Notes: a model not told the origin generated them from the sequence alone. Positions 1 through 6,320 are shown, counted from the first letter of the stretch. The stretch: 11,752 bases of DNA from a bacterium (GCA_004559845.1 SFWW01000093.1:1-11752), one strand, 5' to 3'. Numbers and translations are program-made.

Positions 1-2
1 CA

Positions 3-242
3 CACACCTTCCCCGAATCCACCACAGCAGCCCAACTCACCGAAGCCATCGAAGCCCTCTACACCCTCACCGAACTAAAAACAAAACTCCAAACCCCCAA
101 AAAACCAAACGAACACGAATCCATAAAATCCAAAATAGCCACCCTCGAAAAAACAGTAACAGCCATCCTCCCCCCGCACCTCCACCCCCAAATCCTCCCC
201 CAAAAATGTCCACAGCCCCAAAAGCCCACAGCCTCTATATAA
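3..242 (+). CDS. C-terminal end of an unidentified protein (5' end outside window)
   Basis: The third forward frame is open from the left edge to a TAA at 240-242 and gives about 79 residues. The product looks protein-like: two short amphipathic helical stretches (AQLTEAIEALYTLTELKTKL and SIKSKIATLEKTVTAIL) followed by a Pro/Gln/His-rich tail. I do not recognise the family. The coding strand is very rich in C and A and nearly devoid of G, with almost every degenerate codon ending in C or A; the next gene is not like this. The stop codon lies in a degenerate first copy (TCT ATA TAA) of the 9-bp repeat that follows, and the frame stays open after it to a second stop at 312-314. The second forward frame is also open here, but its His/Pro/Arg/Ser-rich translation looks less like a protein. 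Confidence 0.45.
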   Translation, partial: HTFPESTTAAQLTEAIEALYTLTELKTKLQTPKKPNEHESIKSKIATLEKTVTAILPPHLHPQILPQKCPQPQKPTASI

Positions 243-305
243 TCTATAGCGTCTATAGCGTCTATAGCGTCTATAGCGTCTATAGCATCTATAGCCTCTA
301 CAGCC
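234..305 (+). repeat. 9-bp tandem repeat, TCTATAGCG, about 8 copies
   Basis: Four perfect copies of TCTATAGCG lie at 243-278. Variants follow at 279-287 (ending GCA), 288-296 (ending GCC) and 297-305 (TCTACAGCC), and a degenerate copy (TCTATATAA) precedes them at 234-242. Each unit contains the palindrome CTATAG. The 9-bp period is three codons, in phase with the upstream reading frame (Ser-Ile-Ala per unit), so copy-number change would not shift that frame. There are no spacers, so it is not a CRISPR. The region 306-388 beyond it shows no further gene. Confidence 0.85.
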
Positions 306-388
306 GCTATCTAAAATAGCCGTAAATGAAAGAACCGTGCCGTAATGGTTTTTTTTCGTGGAATGATGATTATATCAAAAGAAATCGT

Positions 389-396
389 TATATTTG
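389..396 (+). promoter_or_regulatory. Possible -7 element (TATATTTG) for the metallopeptidase-like gene
   Basis: TATATTTG fits the Bacteroidota -7 consensus TAnnTTTG and lies 38 bp before the ATG at 435. No good TTTG -33 element is seen 19-21 bp upstream, so the call is weak. If it is real, the start codon at 345 would lie outside the transcript. Confidence 0.3.
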
Positions 397-434
397 TGAA
401 CAGTAATCATTCACCCTCTAATCAGCAAAAACAA

Positions 435-1778
435 ATGGAAAACAAATTCATTACCACCGGAGAAATGTTGAAAAAATACAAGTTGCTTGAATCGCATTTT
501 CCTCCGAGTAGTTTCAAAATCTATACCCCTTCGGCTGTAGAGCCGGTGAATGGAGCTTACACCGACAAACAATTATCGGCAGAAGCGGTGAAAATGCTTG
601 AATTTGTTGGTCTTAGCGGTTATTCGGCAGATGTGAGGTATGGTGATACGGAAGGCAATGCCGGCGTGATTATCGGCGTGGAAAAAAGGTTTGAAAAGGC
701 GGTGCACATCAAGGTGTCGGCTCAATTCAAATCGTCATGGCAATCGCTGGTGGCGATTTTGGCGCACGAAATTTGCCACAAATTGCTCCCAACAAAAGAT
801 TTGGATACATGCGATGAAATCTTGGTGGATTTGTGCACCATTTATGTGGGCTTCGGCAAGATTGTGCTCAATGGCTACCTCAGTAAATCCTATGGCGTAG
901 AACTCCAGCAAATGGGCTATCTCGATTCGTTTAATTATAAGGTGGCCAATCAGTTGGTGAACGTGGTGAGAGGCAGAATGAATTTAAAGGATGCCGGATT
1001 TGAAGATACTGATCCGATTCTGACCGACCTATTGAAAATGTGGCTTTCTTACCAAAATGATGCCGAACTGGCAAAAGCGCAGTTCCAACTTGAGGCGAAT
1101 CAAGTGTCGGAATTGCTGCGCAACATTGATTTGCTGGAGCAGTATTTGAGCGATATTAAGATTCAGCAAGCTGTGGAATGTCAGCGATTGAGCCGATTAT
1201 ACGGACCCTATCTTCAAGCAAAAAATGGCGAACTTGCCATACATTTGGTGGAATTGATTTTTCAAAAATTTTTCAAAGATTTAGACAAGAAACCCCTTGT
1301 GAAACCGGAGTTGGAAACCATCAACAATGCCATCAACACGCTGCTCTTTGAGCTGCACAAAACCAAGAATTTGGATTTGCACCATAAGGTGATTTGCCCC
1401 AAATGTGGCAAACAATCAATGCCTGTTCACCAAGATAAATTTTTCCGTTGCTCTAATCGCGAATGTGGCATCTATTTCTTCCATAAAGGTGAACCCTGGA
1501 ATGCCACGGTGCATCAGCGAAAAGTGAACCAACAGCGTATGGCGGATGCCGCCGAGCGTAACGAGCTGATTGAAAAGCGGGTGAAAGAAGAAACACGCAA
1601 GGCCAATCAACGGGTGGACGATGCTTTAGCAGATGCAAGAAAAAGGATAGTCTACGCACAAGATAAAGCTCGAAAAGAAGTGGAAGATATCAGGCAAAAC
1701 GAAATCAATCGCTATCGCGAAACAGTGAAGCGCCGCACACCCGCACTCCTCCGCTGGCTCCTATGCAAATATCTGTGA
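435..1778 (+). CDS. Predicted cytoplasmic HExxH zinc metallopeptidase-like protein with zinc ribbon and charged helical tail
   Basis: No named family is recognised. The protein has 447 residues when started at ATG 435. An HExxH motif at residues 111-115 (AHEICH) is followed by a DEILVDL segment (about 127-133); Glu128 could be the third zinc ligand of a gluzincin-type site with His111 and His115, and Glu112 the general base. A zinc ribbon follows (Cys321/Cys324 and Cys339/Cys344, CxxC-x14-Cx4C). The last 80 or so residues are Lys/Arg/Glu/Ala-rich and probably helical or coiled coil. There is no signal peptide or membrane segment, so it should be cytoplasmic. Start choice: the frame also opens at ATG 345, but those extra 30 residues are translated AT-rich leader containing a possible promoter (389-396), and homology-like sequence begins near MENKF. 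The gene stands alone, with 226 bp before the etf operon. Proteolytic activity is inferred from the motif only. Confidence 0.75.
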   Translation: MENKFITTGEMLKKYKLLESHFPPSSFKIYTPSAVEPVNGAYTDKQLSAEAVKMLEFVGLSGYSADVRYGDTEGNAGVIIGVEKRFEKAVHIKVSAQFKSSWQSLVAILAHEICHKLLPTKDLDTCDEILVDLCTIYVGFGKIVLNGYLSKSYGVELQQMGYLDSFNYKVANQLVNVVRGRMNLKDAGFEDTDPILTDLLKMWLSYQNDAELAKAQFQLEANQVSELLRNIDLLEQYLSDIKIQQAVECQRLSRLYGPYLQAKNGELAIHLVELIFQKFFKDLDKKPLVKPELETINNAINTLLFELHKTKNLDLHHKVICPKCGKQSMPVHQDKFFRCSNRECGIYFFHKGEPWNATVHQRKVNQQRMADAAERNELIEKRVKEETRKANQRVDDALADARKRIVYAQDKARKEVEDIRQNEINRYRETVKRRTPALLRWLLCKYL

Positions 1779-1871
1779 TAAAATCTTCCGCATTTCTCCT
1801 TTTATGCTACCAAATTTATCTCTTGCGAAGCAAAATTTGTAATATTAATAAACTTTAATAGGGATTAATAC

Positions 1872-1903
1872 TTTGGTAGTGTGCTCGTTTTTGTGTAATT
1901 TTG
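1872..1903 (+). promoter_or_regulatory. Bacteroidota-type promoter for the etfB-etfA-acyl-CoA dehydrogenase operon
   Basis: TTTG at 1872-1875, a 20-bp spacer and TAATTTTG at 1896-1903 match the -33/-7 consensus of the Bacteroidota primary sigma factor (TTTG, 19-21 bp, TAnnTTTG). Transcription would start near 1910, leaving an untranslated leader of about 95 nt before etfB. The rest of the 226-bp gap (1779-2004) holds no gene. An 8-bp inverted repeat (1807-1814 with 1872-1879) covers the -33 element, but its meaning is unclear. Confidence 0.65.
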
Positions 1904-1920
1904 CATAGTTTTTGCGCGAT

Positions 1921-1938
1921 TTGCACATTTTTGTGCAA
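1921..1938 (+). promoter_or_regulatory. Short stem-loop or operator-like palindrome in the etfB leader
   Basis: TTGCAC at 1921-1926 and GTGCAA at 1933-1938 are perfect inverted repeats around a 6-base loop. Short GCGC blocks at 1914-1917 and 1946-1949 could extend the pairing. It lies just after the predicted transcription start, so it could be a repressor site or an mRNA leader hairpin. No known regulator motif is recognised. Confidence 0.35.
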
Positions 1939-2004
1939 CTCAGTTGCGCTGATGCTACTCTGAAAAAATATTATTTAAAAATTTTTATATAAAACAACAA
2001 ATTT

Positions 2005-2883
2005 ATGAGTTTGAATATCATTGTGCTGGCAAAGCAGGTGCCCGACACCCGCAATGTTGGCAAAGATGCAATGAAGGCCGACGGCACCATCAACCGTGCT
2101 GCCCTTCCTGCCATCTTCAACCCCGAAGATTTAAACGCATTGGAGCAAGCCCTTCGATTGAAAGAACAGCACCCCGGTTCCACTATCGGATTGCTGACTA
2201 TGGGTCCTCCACGTGCCGGTGAAATTATTCGTCAAGGACTTTATCGCGGTGCCGACACCGGTTGGTTGCTCACCGACCGCTTGTTTGCCGGTGCCGATAC
2301 ATTGGCCACCAGCTATGCTTTGGCCACAGCTATCAAGAAGATTGAAAAAGAAAAACCGGTGGATATCGTGATTGGTGGTCGTCAAGCTATCGATGGCGAC
2401 ACTGCCCAAGTGGGTCCGCAAGTGGCTCAAAAATTGGGCTTGAACCAAGTGACCTATGCCGAAGAAATTTTGAAGGTGGAAAATGGGGTCGCCACTATCC
2501 GCCGTATGATTGATGGCGGTGTGGAAACCGTGGAAGCTCCGCTTCCGGTGGTGATTACCGTGAATGGTAGTGCTGCACCTTGCCGTCCGTGCAATGCCAA
2601 ATTGGTGATGAAATATAAATATGCCACTTGCCCGATGGAGCGCACCGGCGAAGAACCCTGGAAGGCTCTCTACGACGAGCGTCCCTACCTCACACTCAAT
2701 GAATGGAGCGTGGCTGACGTGGATGGCGATCCTCAACAATGCGGCTTGAATGGCTCGCCCACTAAGGTGAAAACAGTGAAAAACATCGTGTTCCAAGCCA
2801 AGGAAAGCAAAACGCTTACCGGCAGCGACGACGATATCTCTGCTTTGATTGAAGAATTGTTAGAAGATAAAATAATTGGCTAA
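2005..2883 (+). CDS. etfB: Electron transfer flavoprotein, beta subunit (EtfB/FixA family)
   Basis: EtfB pairs with EtfA to form the soluble FAD-containing flavoprotein that takes electrons from acyl-CoA dehydrogenases. The 292-residue length is somewhat above the usual 250-265. The N-terminus (SLNIIVLAKQVPDTR) is typical, as is the early GPPRAGEIIRQGLYRGAD block. The nucleotide-binding signature follows at about residues 125-145 (GGRQAIDGDTAQVGPQVAQ), then the conserved PCRPCNAKLVMKYK region. The C-terminal arm normally wraps around EtfA. The ATG at 2005 follows an A-rich leader with no Shine-Dalgarno, usual for this phylum. It is the first gene of its operon, and etfA starts 12 nt after its stop. 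Whether the pair transfers electrons simply or bifurcates with NADH cannot be decided by eye. Confidence 0.95.
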   Translation: MSLNIIVLAKQVPDTRNVGKDAMKADGTINRAALPAIFNPEDLNALEQALRLKEQHPGSTIGLLTMGPPRAGEIIRQGLYRGADTGWLLTDRLFAGADTLATSYALATAIKKIEKEKPVDIVIGGRQAIDGDTAQVGPQVAQKLGLNQVTYAEEILKVENGVATIRRMIDGGVETVEAPLPVVITVNGSAAPCRPCNAKLVMKYKYATCPMERTGEEPWKALYDERPYLTLNEWSVADVDGDPQQCGLNGSPTKVKTVKNIVFQAKESKTLTGSDDDISALIEELLEDKIIG

Positions 2884-2895
2884 TAGTAGTACACA

Positions 2896-3918
2896 ATGAA
2901 TAACGTATTTGTATATTGCGAGATTGAAGGCACTACTGTTGCCGAAGTATCTCAAGAATTGCTCACTAAGGGACGCAAATTGGCTAACGAGCTCGGGGTG
3001 GAACTCGAAGCTGTAGTGGCCGGCACGGGAATTAAGGGTAAGGTGGAAGACCAAATCTTGCCCTATGGCGTCGACAAATTGCATGTGTTTGATGCTGAAG
3101 GTTTGTTCCCCTACACTTCTGCACCTCACACTTCTGTGTTGGTGAATCTTTTTAAAGAAGAAAAACCGCAAATTTGCTTGATGGGTGCCACCGTGATTGG
3201 GCGTGACCTTGGTCCGCGTGTGTCATCTTCTTTGTTTAGCGGTCTCACCGCCGACTGCACCGAATTGGAAATCGGTAGCTACGATGATGTGAAAACCAAA
3301 AAGCACTACGACAATCTGCTCTATCAGATTCGTCCGGCTTTTGGTGGCAACATTGTGGCTACCATCGTGAACCCCGAAAACCGTCCGCAAATGGCTACAG
3401 TGCGCTCCGGCGTGATGCAAAAAGCCATCTACGAAGGTCAAGCCAAGGGCGAAGTGGTTTACCCCGACGTGGCAAAATATGTGCCCACCACCGACTTCGT
3501 GGTGAAGGTAATCGACCGCCACGTGGAAGCAGCCAAGCACAACCTTAAAGGTGCTGCCATTGTGGTGGCAGGTGGCTACGGCGTGGGTAGCAAGGAAGGT
3601 TTCGACCAGCTCTTTGTCCTCGCTAAAGAACTCCACGGCGAAGTGGGCGCTTCTCGCGCTGCAGTGGATGCCGGCTGGGTGGATGCCGACCGTCAGGTGG
3701 GTCAAACCGGTGTTACCGTTCACCCAAAGGTGTATATCGCCTGCGGTATTTCCGGTCAGATTCAGCACATTGCCGGAATGCAAGATGCCGGTATCATTAT
3801 CTCTATCAACAACGACCCGGATGCACCAATCAACAAAATTGCCGACTATGTGATTAATGGCACTGTGGAAGAAGTTGTTCCAAAACTCATTAAGTATTAC
3901 AAGCAAAATTCAAAGTAA
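2896..3918 (+). CDS. etfA: Electron transfer flavoprotein, alpha subunit (EtfA/FixB family)
   Basis: EtfA carries the FAD of the electron transfer flavoprotein. The protein has 340 residues, normal for the family. The N-terminal domain (about 1-200) is the EtfA/EtfB-like fold. The C-terminal FAD-binding domain begins near residue 220 (GGYGVGSKEGF at about 226) and includes SRAAVDAGW around Arg254, DRQVGQTGVTVHPKVYIACGISG, and the closing block IISINNDPDAPINKIADYV. The gene lies 12 nt downstream of etfB. Its last eight codons and stop (3890-3918) are repeated almost exactly at 4454-4482, just before the acyl-CoA dehydrogenase start. This shows that the two genes were formerly only 2 nt apart and were separated by the insertion that now lies between them. 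Confidence 0.95.
   Translation: MNNVFVYCEIEGTTVAEVSQELLTKGRKLANELGVELEAVVAGTGIKGKVEDQILPYGVDKLHVFDAEGLFPYTSAPHTSVLVNLFKEEKPQICLMGATVIGRDLGPRVSSSLFSGLTADCTELEIGSYDDVKTKKHYDNLLYQIRPAFGGNIVATIVNPENRPQMATVRSGVMQKAIYEGQAKGEVVYPDVAKYVPTTDFVVKVIDRHVEAAKHNLKGAAIVVAGGYGVGSKEGFDQLFVLAKELHGEVGASRAAVDAGWVDADRQVGQTGVTVHPKVYIACGISGQIQHIAGMQDAGIIISINNDPDAPINKIADYVINGTVEEVVPKLIKYYKQNSK
3890..3918 (+). repeat. Left copy of the 29-bp direct repeat flanking the four-helix-bundle insertion (end of etfA)
   Basis: This copy contains the end of etfA including its stop codon. It matches 4454-4482 at 28 of 29 positions, and the first 25 bases (3890-3914) are identical. The only difference is G at 3915 against A at 4479 (final Lys codon AAG against AAA). 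Confidence 0.93.
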
Positions 3919-3928
3919 TATACTTATA

Positions 3929-3965
3929 GAAGTTAAGAAGTTATAGAAGTTAAGAAGTTAAGACG
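3929..3965 (+). repeat. Left terminal inverted repeat of the IVS-like element
   Basis: The 37 bp consist of tandem GAAGTTAA-type octamers (GAAGTTAA, GAAGTTAT plus one A, GAAGTTAA, GAAGTTAA) ending in GACG. It pairs with the reverse complement of 4408-4443 along its whole length, with a single 1-base gap and one mismatch. It ends 11 bp before the ATG of the enclosed gene. Confidence 0.92.
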
Positions 3966-3976
3966 TTACCTTTGTG

Positions 3977-4369
3977 ATGATTGCATCAACCTATAGTTTT
4001 GAAGACTTGTATGTGTGGCAAAAAGCTCATACTTTTGTGCTCTCTGTATATAAGGTGACACGCCATTTTCCGGCTGACGAAAAATTCGGTCTTACTTCTC
4101 AATTTCGCAGAGCTGCTATTTCAATTGAGGCAAATATAGCCGAAGGATATAAAAAAATTGGAAAATACGATAAATTAAGATTTTACAATATCGCTCAAGG
4201 CAGTTTGGAAGAGTGTAGAAATTATCATATTCTCTCAAGAGATTTAGGTTTTATCAATTCTGATGAATTTGAATTATTACGCTCAATGCTTGAAGAAACC
4301 AGCAAACTGCTTAATGGCTATTGCAAAGCAATTGTAAATAATGTGGCAACTAATAGTGATAAATTGTAG
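3977..4369 (+). CDS. Four-helix-bundle protein, 23S rRNA intervening-sequence (IVP / S23) family
   Basis: The protein has 130 residues, the usual size. The family pattern is clear: SFEDLYVWQKAH near the N-terminus, VYKVTRHFPADEKFGLTSQ, then the strongly conserved FRRAAISIEANIAEGYKK, and AQGSLEECRNYHILSRDLG in the third helix. The family forms small pentameric helical bundles. It includes proteins encoded in 23S rRNA intervening sequences and the Avd accessory protein of diversity-generating retroelements, which binds nucleic acid; no reverse transcriptase is visible here, so an Avd role is not supported. I chose ATG 3977; a GTG at 3974 would add one Met. The gene sits between etfA and the acyl-CoA dehydrogenase but is unrelated to them: it lies inside inverted repeats and is more AT-rich than its neighbours. 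Its molecular role is unknown; involvement in mobility or RNA binding is inference. Confidence 0.93.
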   Translation: MIASTYSFEDLYVWQKAHTFVLSVYKVTRHFPADEKFGLTSQFRRAAISIEANIAEGYKKIGKYDKLRFYNIAQGSLEECRNYHILSRDLGFINSDEFELLRSMLEETSKLLNGYCKAIVNNVATNSDKL

Positions 4370-4407
4370 CAAGTATGATGAATCTAAGTTGGAAGCCAAT
4401 AGACATT

Positions 4408-4443
4408 CGTCTTAACTTCGTAACTTCATAACTTCTTAACTTC
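4408..4443 (-). repeat. Right terminal inverted repeat of the IVS-like element
   Basis: Read on the minus strand, the 36 bp give the same octamer series as the left arm (GAAGTTAA, GAAGTTAT, GAAGTTAC, GAAGTTAA, GACG). It begins 38 bp after the stop of the four-helix-bundle gene. In RNA the two arms would form a stem of about 36 bp with the whole gene in the loop. Confidence 0.92.
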
Positions 4444-4453
4444 CAAATTAATT

Positions 4454-4482
4454 TTAAGTATTACAAGCAAAATTCAAAATAA
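4454..4482 (+). repeat. Right copy of the 29-bp direct repeat (duplicated etfA tail)
   Basis: It matches 3890-3918 at 28 of 29 positions and carries a second, untranslated copy of the etfA 3' end with its TAA (4480-4482). Only CA separates that TAA from the dehydrogenase ATG at 4485. This shows how close etfA and the dehydrogenase were before the insertion. Confidence 0.93.
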
Positions 4483-4484
4483 CA

Positions 4485-6149
4485 ATGGCTAATTACTATA
4501 CCGATCATCCGGAAATTGGATTCCACTTGAACCATCCGCTCATGAAGCGCATCGTGGACCTCAAGGAACGCAATTACGAAGATAAAGATAAGTTTGAAGA
4601 TGCTCCCGTGTGCTATGAGGATGCTATCGAAAACTATAAGCGCATTCTCGATATCACCGGCGATGTGGCTGCCAATATCATTGAACCTAACTCTGAAGCT
4701 GTCGACCAAGAAGGTCCGCACTTGGAAAATGGGCGCATGATTTATGCCAGCAAAACTTACGAAAACCTCGATGCCACTCGCAAAGCTGGTTTGTGGGGCA
4801 TTTCTATGCCTCGCCGATATGGCGGCTTGAATTTGCCTAACATCACTTTCTCAATGTTGAGCGAAATTATTTCGGCTGCCGATGCCGGCTTCCAAAATGT
4901 GTGGAGCTTGCAGAGCTGTATCGACACCCTCTATGAATTCGGCACTGAAGAACAACGCCAAAAATACATTCCTCGTATCGCTGCTGGCGAAACCATGTCG
5001 ATGGACCTTACCGAACCTGATGCAGGTTCCGACCTCCAACGCGTGATGCTCAAAGCCACTTTCGATGAAGAAAACAATTGCTGGCGCCTGAATGGTGTGA
5101 AGCGCTTCATCACCAACGGCGACTCCGACATTCACTTGGTGCTCGCTCGCTCTGAAGAAGGCACCAAAGACGGTCGCGGCCTCTCTATGTTTATCTACGA
5201 TAAGCGCGACGGCGGCGTAGATGTTCGCCACATTGAGCACAAACTCGGTATTCACGGTTCACCTACTTGCGAACTTACCTATAAGAACGCCAAGGCAGAA
5301 CTCTGCGGTAGCACTCGCCTCGGCCTTATCAAATATGTGATGGCGCTCATGAACGGTGCTCGCCTCGGTATCGCCGCTCAATCGGTGGGCGTGGAGCAAG
5401 AAGCCTACAACGAAGCACTTGCTTATGCTAAGGAACGCGCACAATTCGGCAAGAAGATTATCAACTTCCCGGCTGTGTATGACATGCTGAGCCGCATGAA
5501 GGCTAAACTCGATGCCGGACGCTCGATTCTTTACCAAACCGCTCGCTACGTGGATATCTACAAAGCACTCGAGGACATTGCTCGCGAACGTACGCTCACA
5601 CCCGAAGAACGCAAGGAAATGAAGCTCTATTCTCGCCTTGCCGATGCCTTCACTCCGCTGGCAAAGGGTATGAACTCTGAATACGCCAACCAAAATGCTT
5701 ACGATGCTATTTCGGTTCACGGTGGTTCGGGCTTCATCATGGAATACAAGTGCCAACGCCTCTTCCGCGATGCGCGTATCTTCTCTATCTACGAAGGTAC
5801 TACCCAACTTCAAGTGGTGGCAGCTATCCGCTATGTGACCAACGGCACTTACCTTGGCATCATCAAGGAAATGGAAGACGCTATCAACCACGTGAAGGAA
5901 GCCGCCAACAACGACCTCCACGATTTCCTCGCTCGCCGTCTGTATAACATGACTGCCGAAATCATTATGTCGCTGCTCATTCTCGACGATGCTTCACGTG
6001 CACCCGAATTGTTCGCTAAGAGCGCCAATGTGTATGTGCGCTATGCTGAAGAAAATGTGGTAGGTCACCATGCCTATATCAAGGAATTTAAGGCCGACGA
6101 CCTCGCCGATTTCCTTGCCGCAGAACCTGAAGCAGCTCCCGCAGAATAA
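4485..6149 (+). CDS. Acyl-CoA dehydrogenase (FAD-dependent), EtfAB partner
   Basis: It oxidises an acyl-CoA to the 2,3-enoyl-CoA and passes the electrons to EtfAB. At 554 residues it is longer than the 380-residue core enzymes, matching the long Bacteroidota form with an N-terminal extension and an extra C-terminal helical domain (about 460-554). Visible motifs are MSMDLTEPDAGSDLQ in the middle domain (near 170-185), the FITNGDSD block, YAKERAQFGKKI, and IYEGTTQLQ. In the last, Glu437 is at the position of the catalytic base of medium-chain acyl-CoA dehydrogenase. The C-terminus is Ala/Glu/Pro-rich. The gene is third in the etf operon, now separated from etfA by the IVS-like insertion, and is followed 30 bp later by a strong terminator. 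Chain-length specificity cannot be read from the sequence; a short-chain (butyryl-CoA-type) role is possible. Confidence 0.93.
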   Translation: MANYYTDHPEIGFHLNHPLMKRIVDLKERNYEDKDKFEDAPVCYEDAIENYKRILDITGDVAANIIEPNSEAVDQEGPHLENGRMIYASKTYENLDATRKAGLWGISMPRRYGGLNLPNITFSMLSEIISAADAGFQNVWSLQSCIDTLYEFGTEEQRQKYIPRIAAGETMSMDLTEPDAGSDLQRVMLKATFDEENNCWRLNGVKRFITNGDSDIHLVLARSEEGTKDGRGLSMFIYDKRDGGVDVRHIEHKLGIHGSPTCELTYKNAKAELCGSTRLGLIKYVMALMNGARLGIAAQSVGVEQEAYNEALAYAKERAQFGKKIINFPAVYDMLSRMKAKLDAGRSILYQTARYVDIYKALEDIARERTLTPEERKEMKLYSRLADAFTPLAKGMNSEYANQNAYDAISVHGGSGFIMEYKCQRLFRDARIFSIYEGTTQLQVVAAIRYVTNGTYLGIIKEMEDAINHVKEAANNDLHDFLARRLYNMTAEIIMSLLILDDASRAPELFAKSANVYVRYAEENVVGHHAYIKEFKADDLADFLAAEPEAAPAE

Positions 6150-6178
6150 GTTAGGCAATATTCATAACTTCAACAAAG

Positions 6179-6214
6179 ATGCCACCTCCCCATTGAGCGG
6201 TGGCATTTTTTTTT
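6179..6214 (+). terminator. Rho-independent terminator of the etf / acyl-CoA dehydrogenase operon
   Basis: ATGCCACC (6179-6186) pairs perfectly with GGTGGCAT (6199-6206) across a 12-base loop, followed by an uninterrupted T-run at 6206-6214. It begins 30 bp after the dehydrogenase stop codon. Confidence 0.9.
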
Positions 6215-6245
6215 GTTTATGAGCAAAAAATAATGACCTATGGGT

Positions 6246-6287
6246 CAAAAATCATGCGCCCATCAAGCAGAAGATAGGCGCATGATT
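6246..6287 (-). terminator. Probable terminator of the CobW-family gene (minus strand)
   Basis: An 11-bp perfect inverted repeat (6250-6260 with 6277-6287, AATCATGCGCC and its complement) has a 16-base loop. On the minus strand the stem ends in a short T-run (five T, 6247-6251). It lies about 34 bp past the CobW-family stop. The T-run is short, so termination may be weak. Confidence 0.6.
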
Positions 6288-6320
6288 ATTTATGGTGTTG
6301 TTTGTCCGCGAGGGCTATGC

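Larger units (their letters stand above)
3919..4453 (+). mobile_element. IVS-like insertion element carrying a four-helix-bundle gene, with terminal inverted repeats and a 29-bp target duplication
   Basis: This 535-bp segment lies between two copies of a 29-bp direct repeat made from the end of etfA. Inside it are 36/37-bp inverted repeats (3929-3965 and 4408-4443) that enclose one gene, a four-helix-bundle protein of the 23S rRNA intervening-sequence family. Excision of the segment plus one repeat copy (3919-4482) restores etfA TAA, two bases (CA), and the acyl-CoA dehydrogenase ATG. No transposase is present, so the element is non-autonomous or moves by an unknown route. Known relatives are intervening sequences within 23S rRNA genes, which are also bounded by inverted repeats and removed from the RNA by RNase III. 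The mobile interpretation is inferred from structure. Confidence 0.75.

Noticed and set aside
234..305. Possible CRISPR array
   Set aside because: Units are 9 bp, directly adjacent, with no spacers and no cas genes.
2..319. Alternative open frame (second forward frame) through the left edge and the 9-bp repeats
   Set aside because: Its translation is a His/Pro/Arg/Ser-rich string typical of a shifted frame in C-rich DNA; the third frame gives a more protein-like sequence.
1807..1879. CTACCAAA (1807-1814) with TTTGGTAG (1872-1879), and an imperfect AT-rich hairpin at 1811-1839
   Set aside because: The 8-bp repeat has a 57-bp loop and the hairpin has a large bulge and no T-run. Both could be chance in AT-rich sequence, so neither was called a terminator or operator.
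3967..3974. TACCTTTG, a match to the TAnnTTTG promoter element just before the four-helix-bundle gene
   Set aside because: Transcription would start about 3980, after the start codon at 3977, and there is no TTTG element upstream. It was not listed as a promoter, although its position at the edge of the inverted repeat may merit comparison among copies.
3977..4369. Accessory protein (Avd) of a diversity-generating retroelement
   Set aside because: The fold family is shared, but no reverse transcriptase, template repeat or variable repeat is visible in the window.
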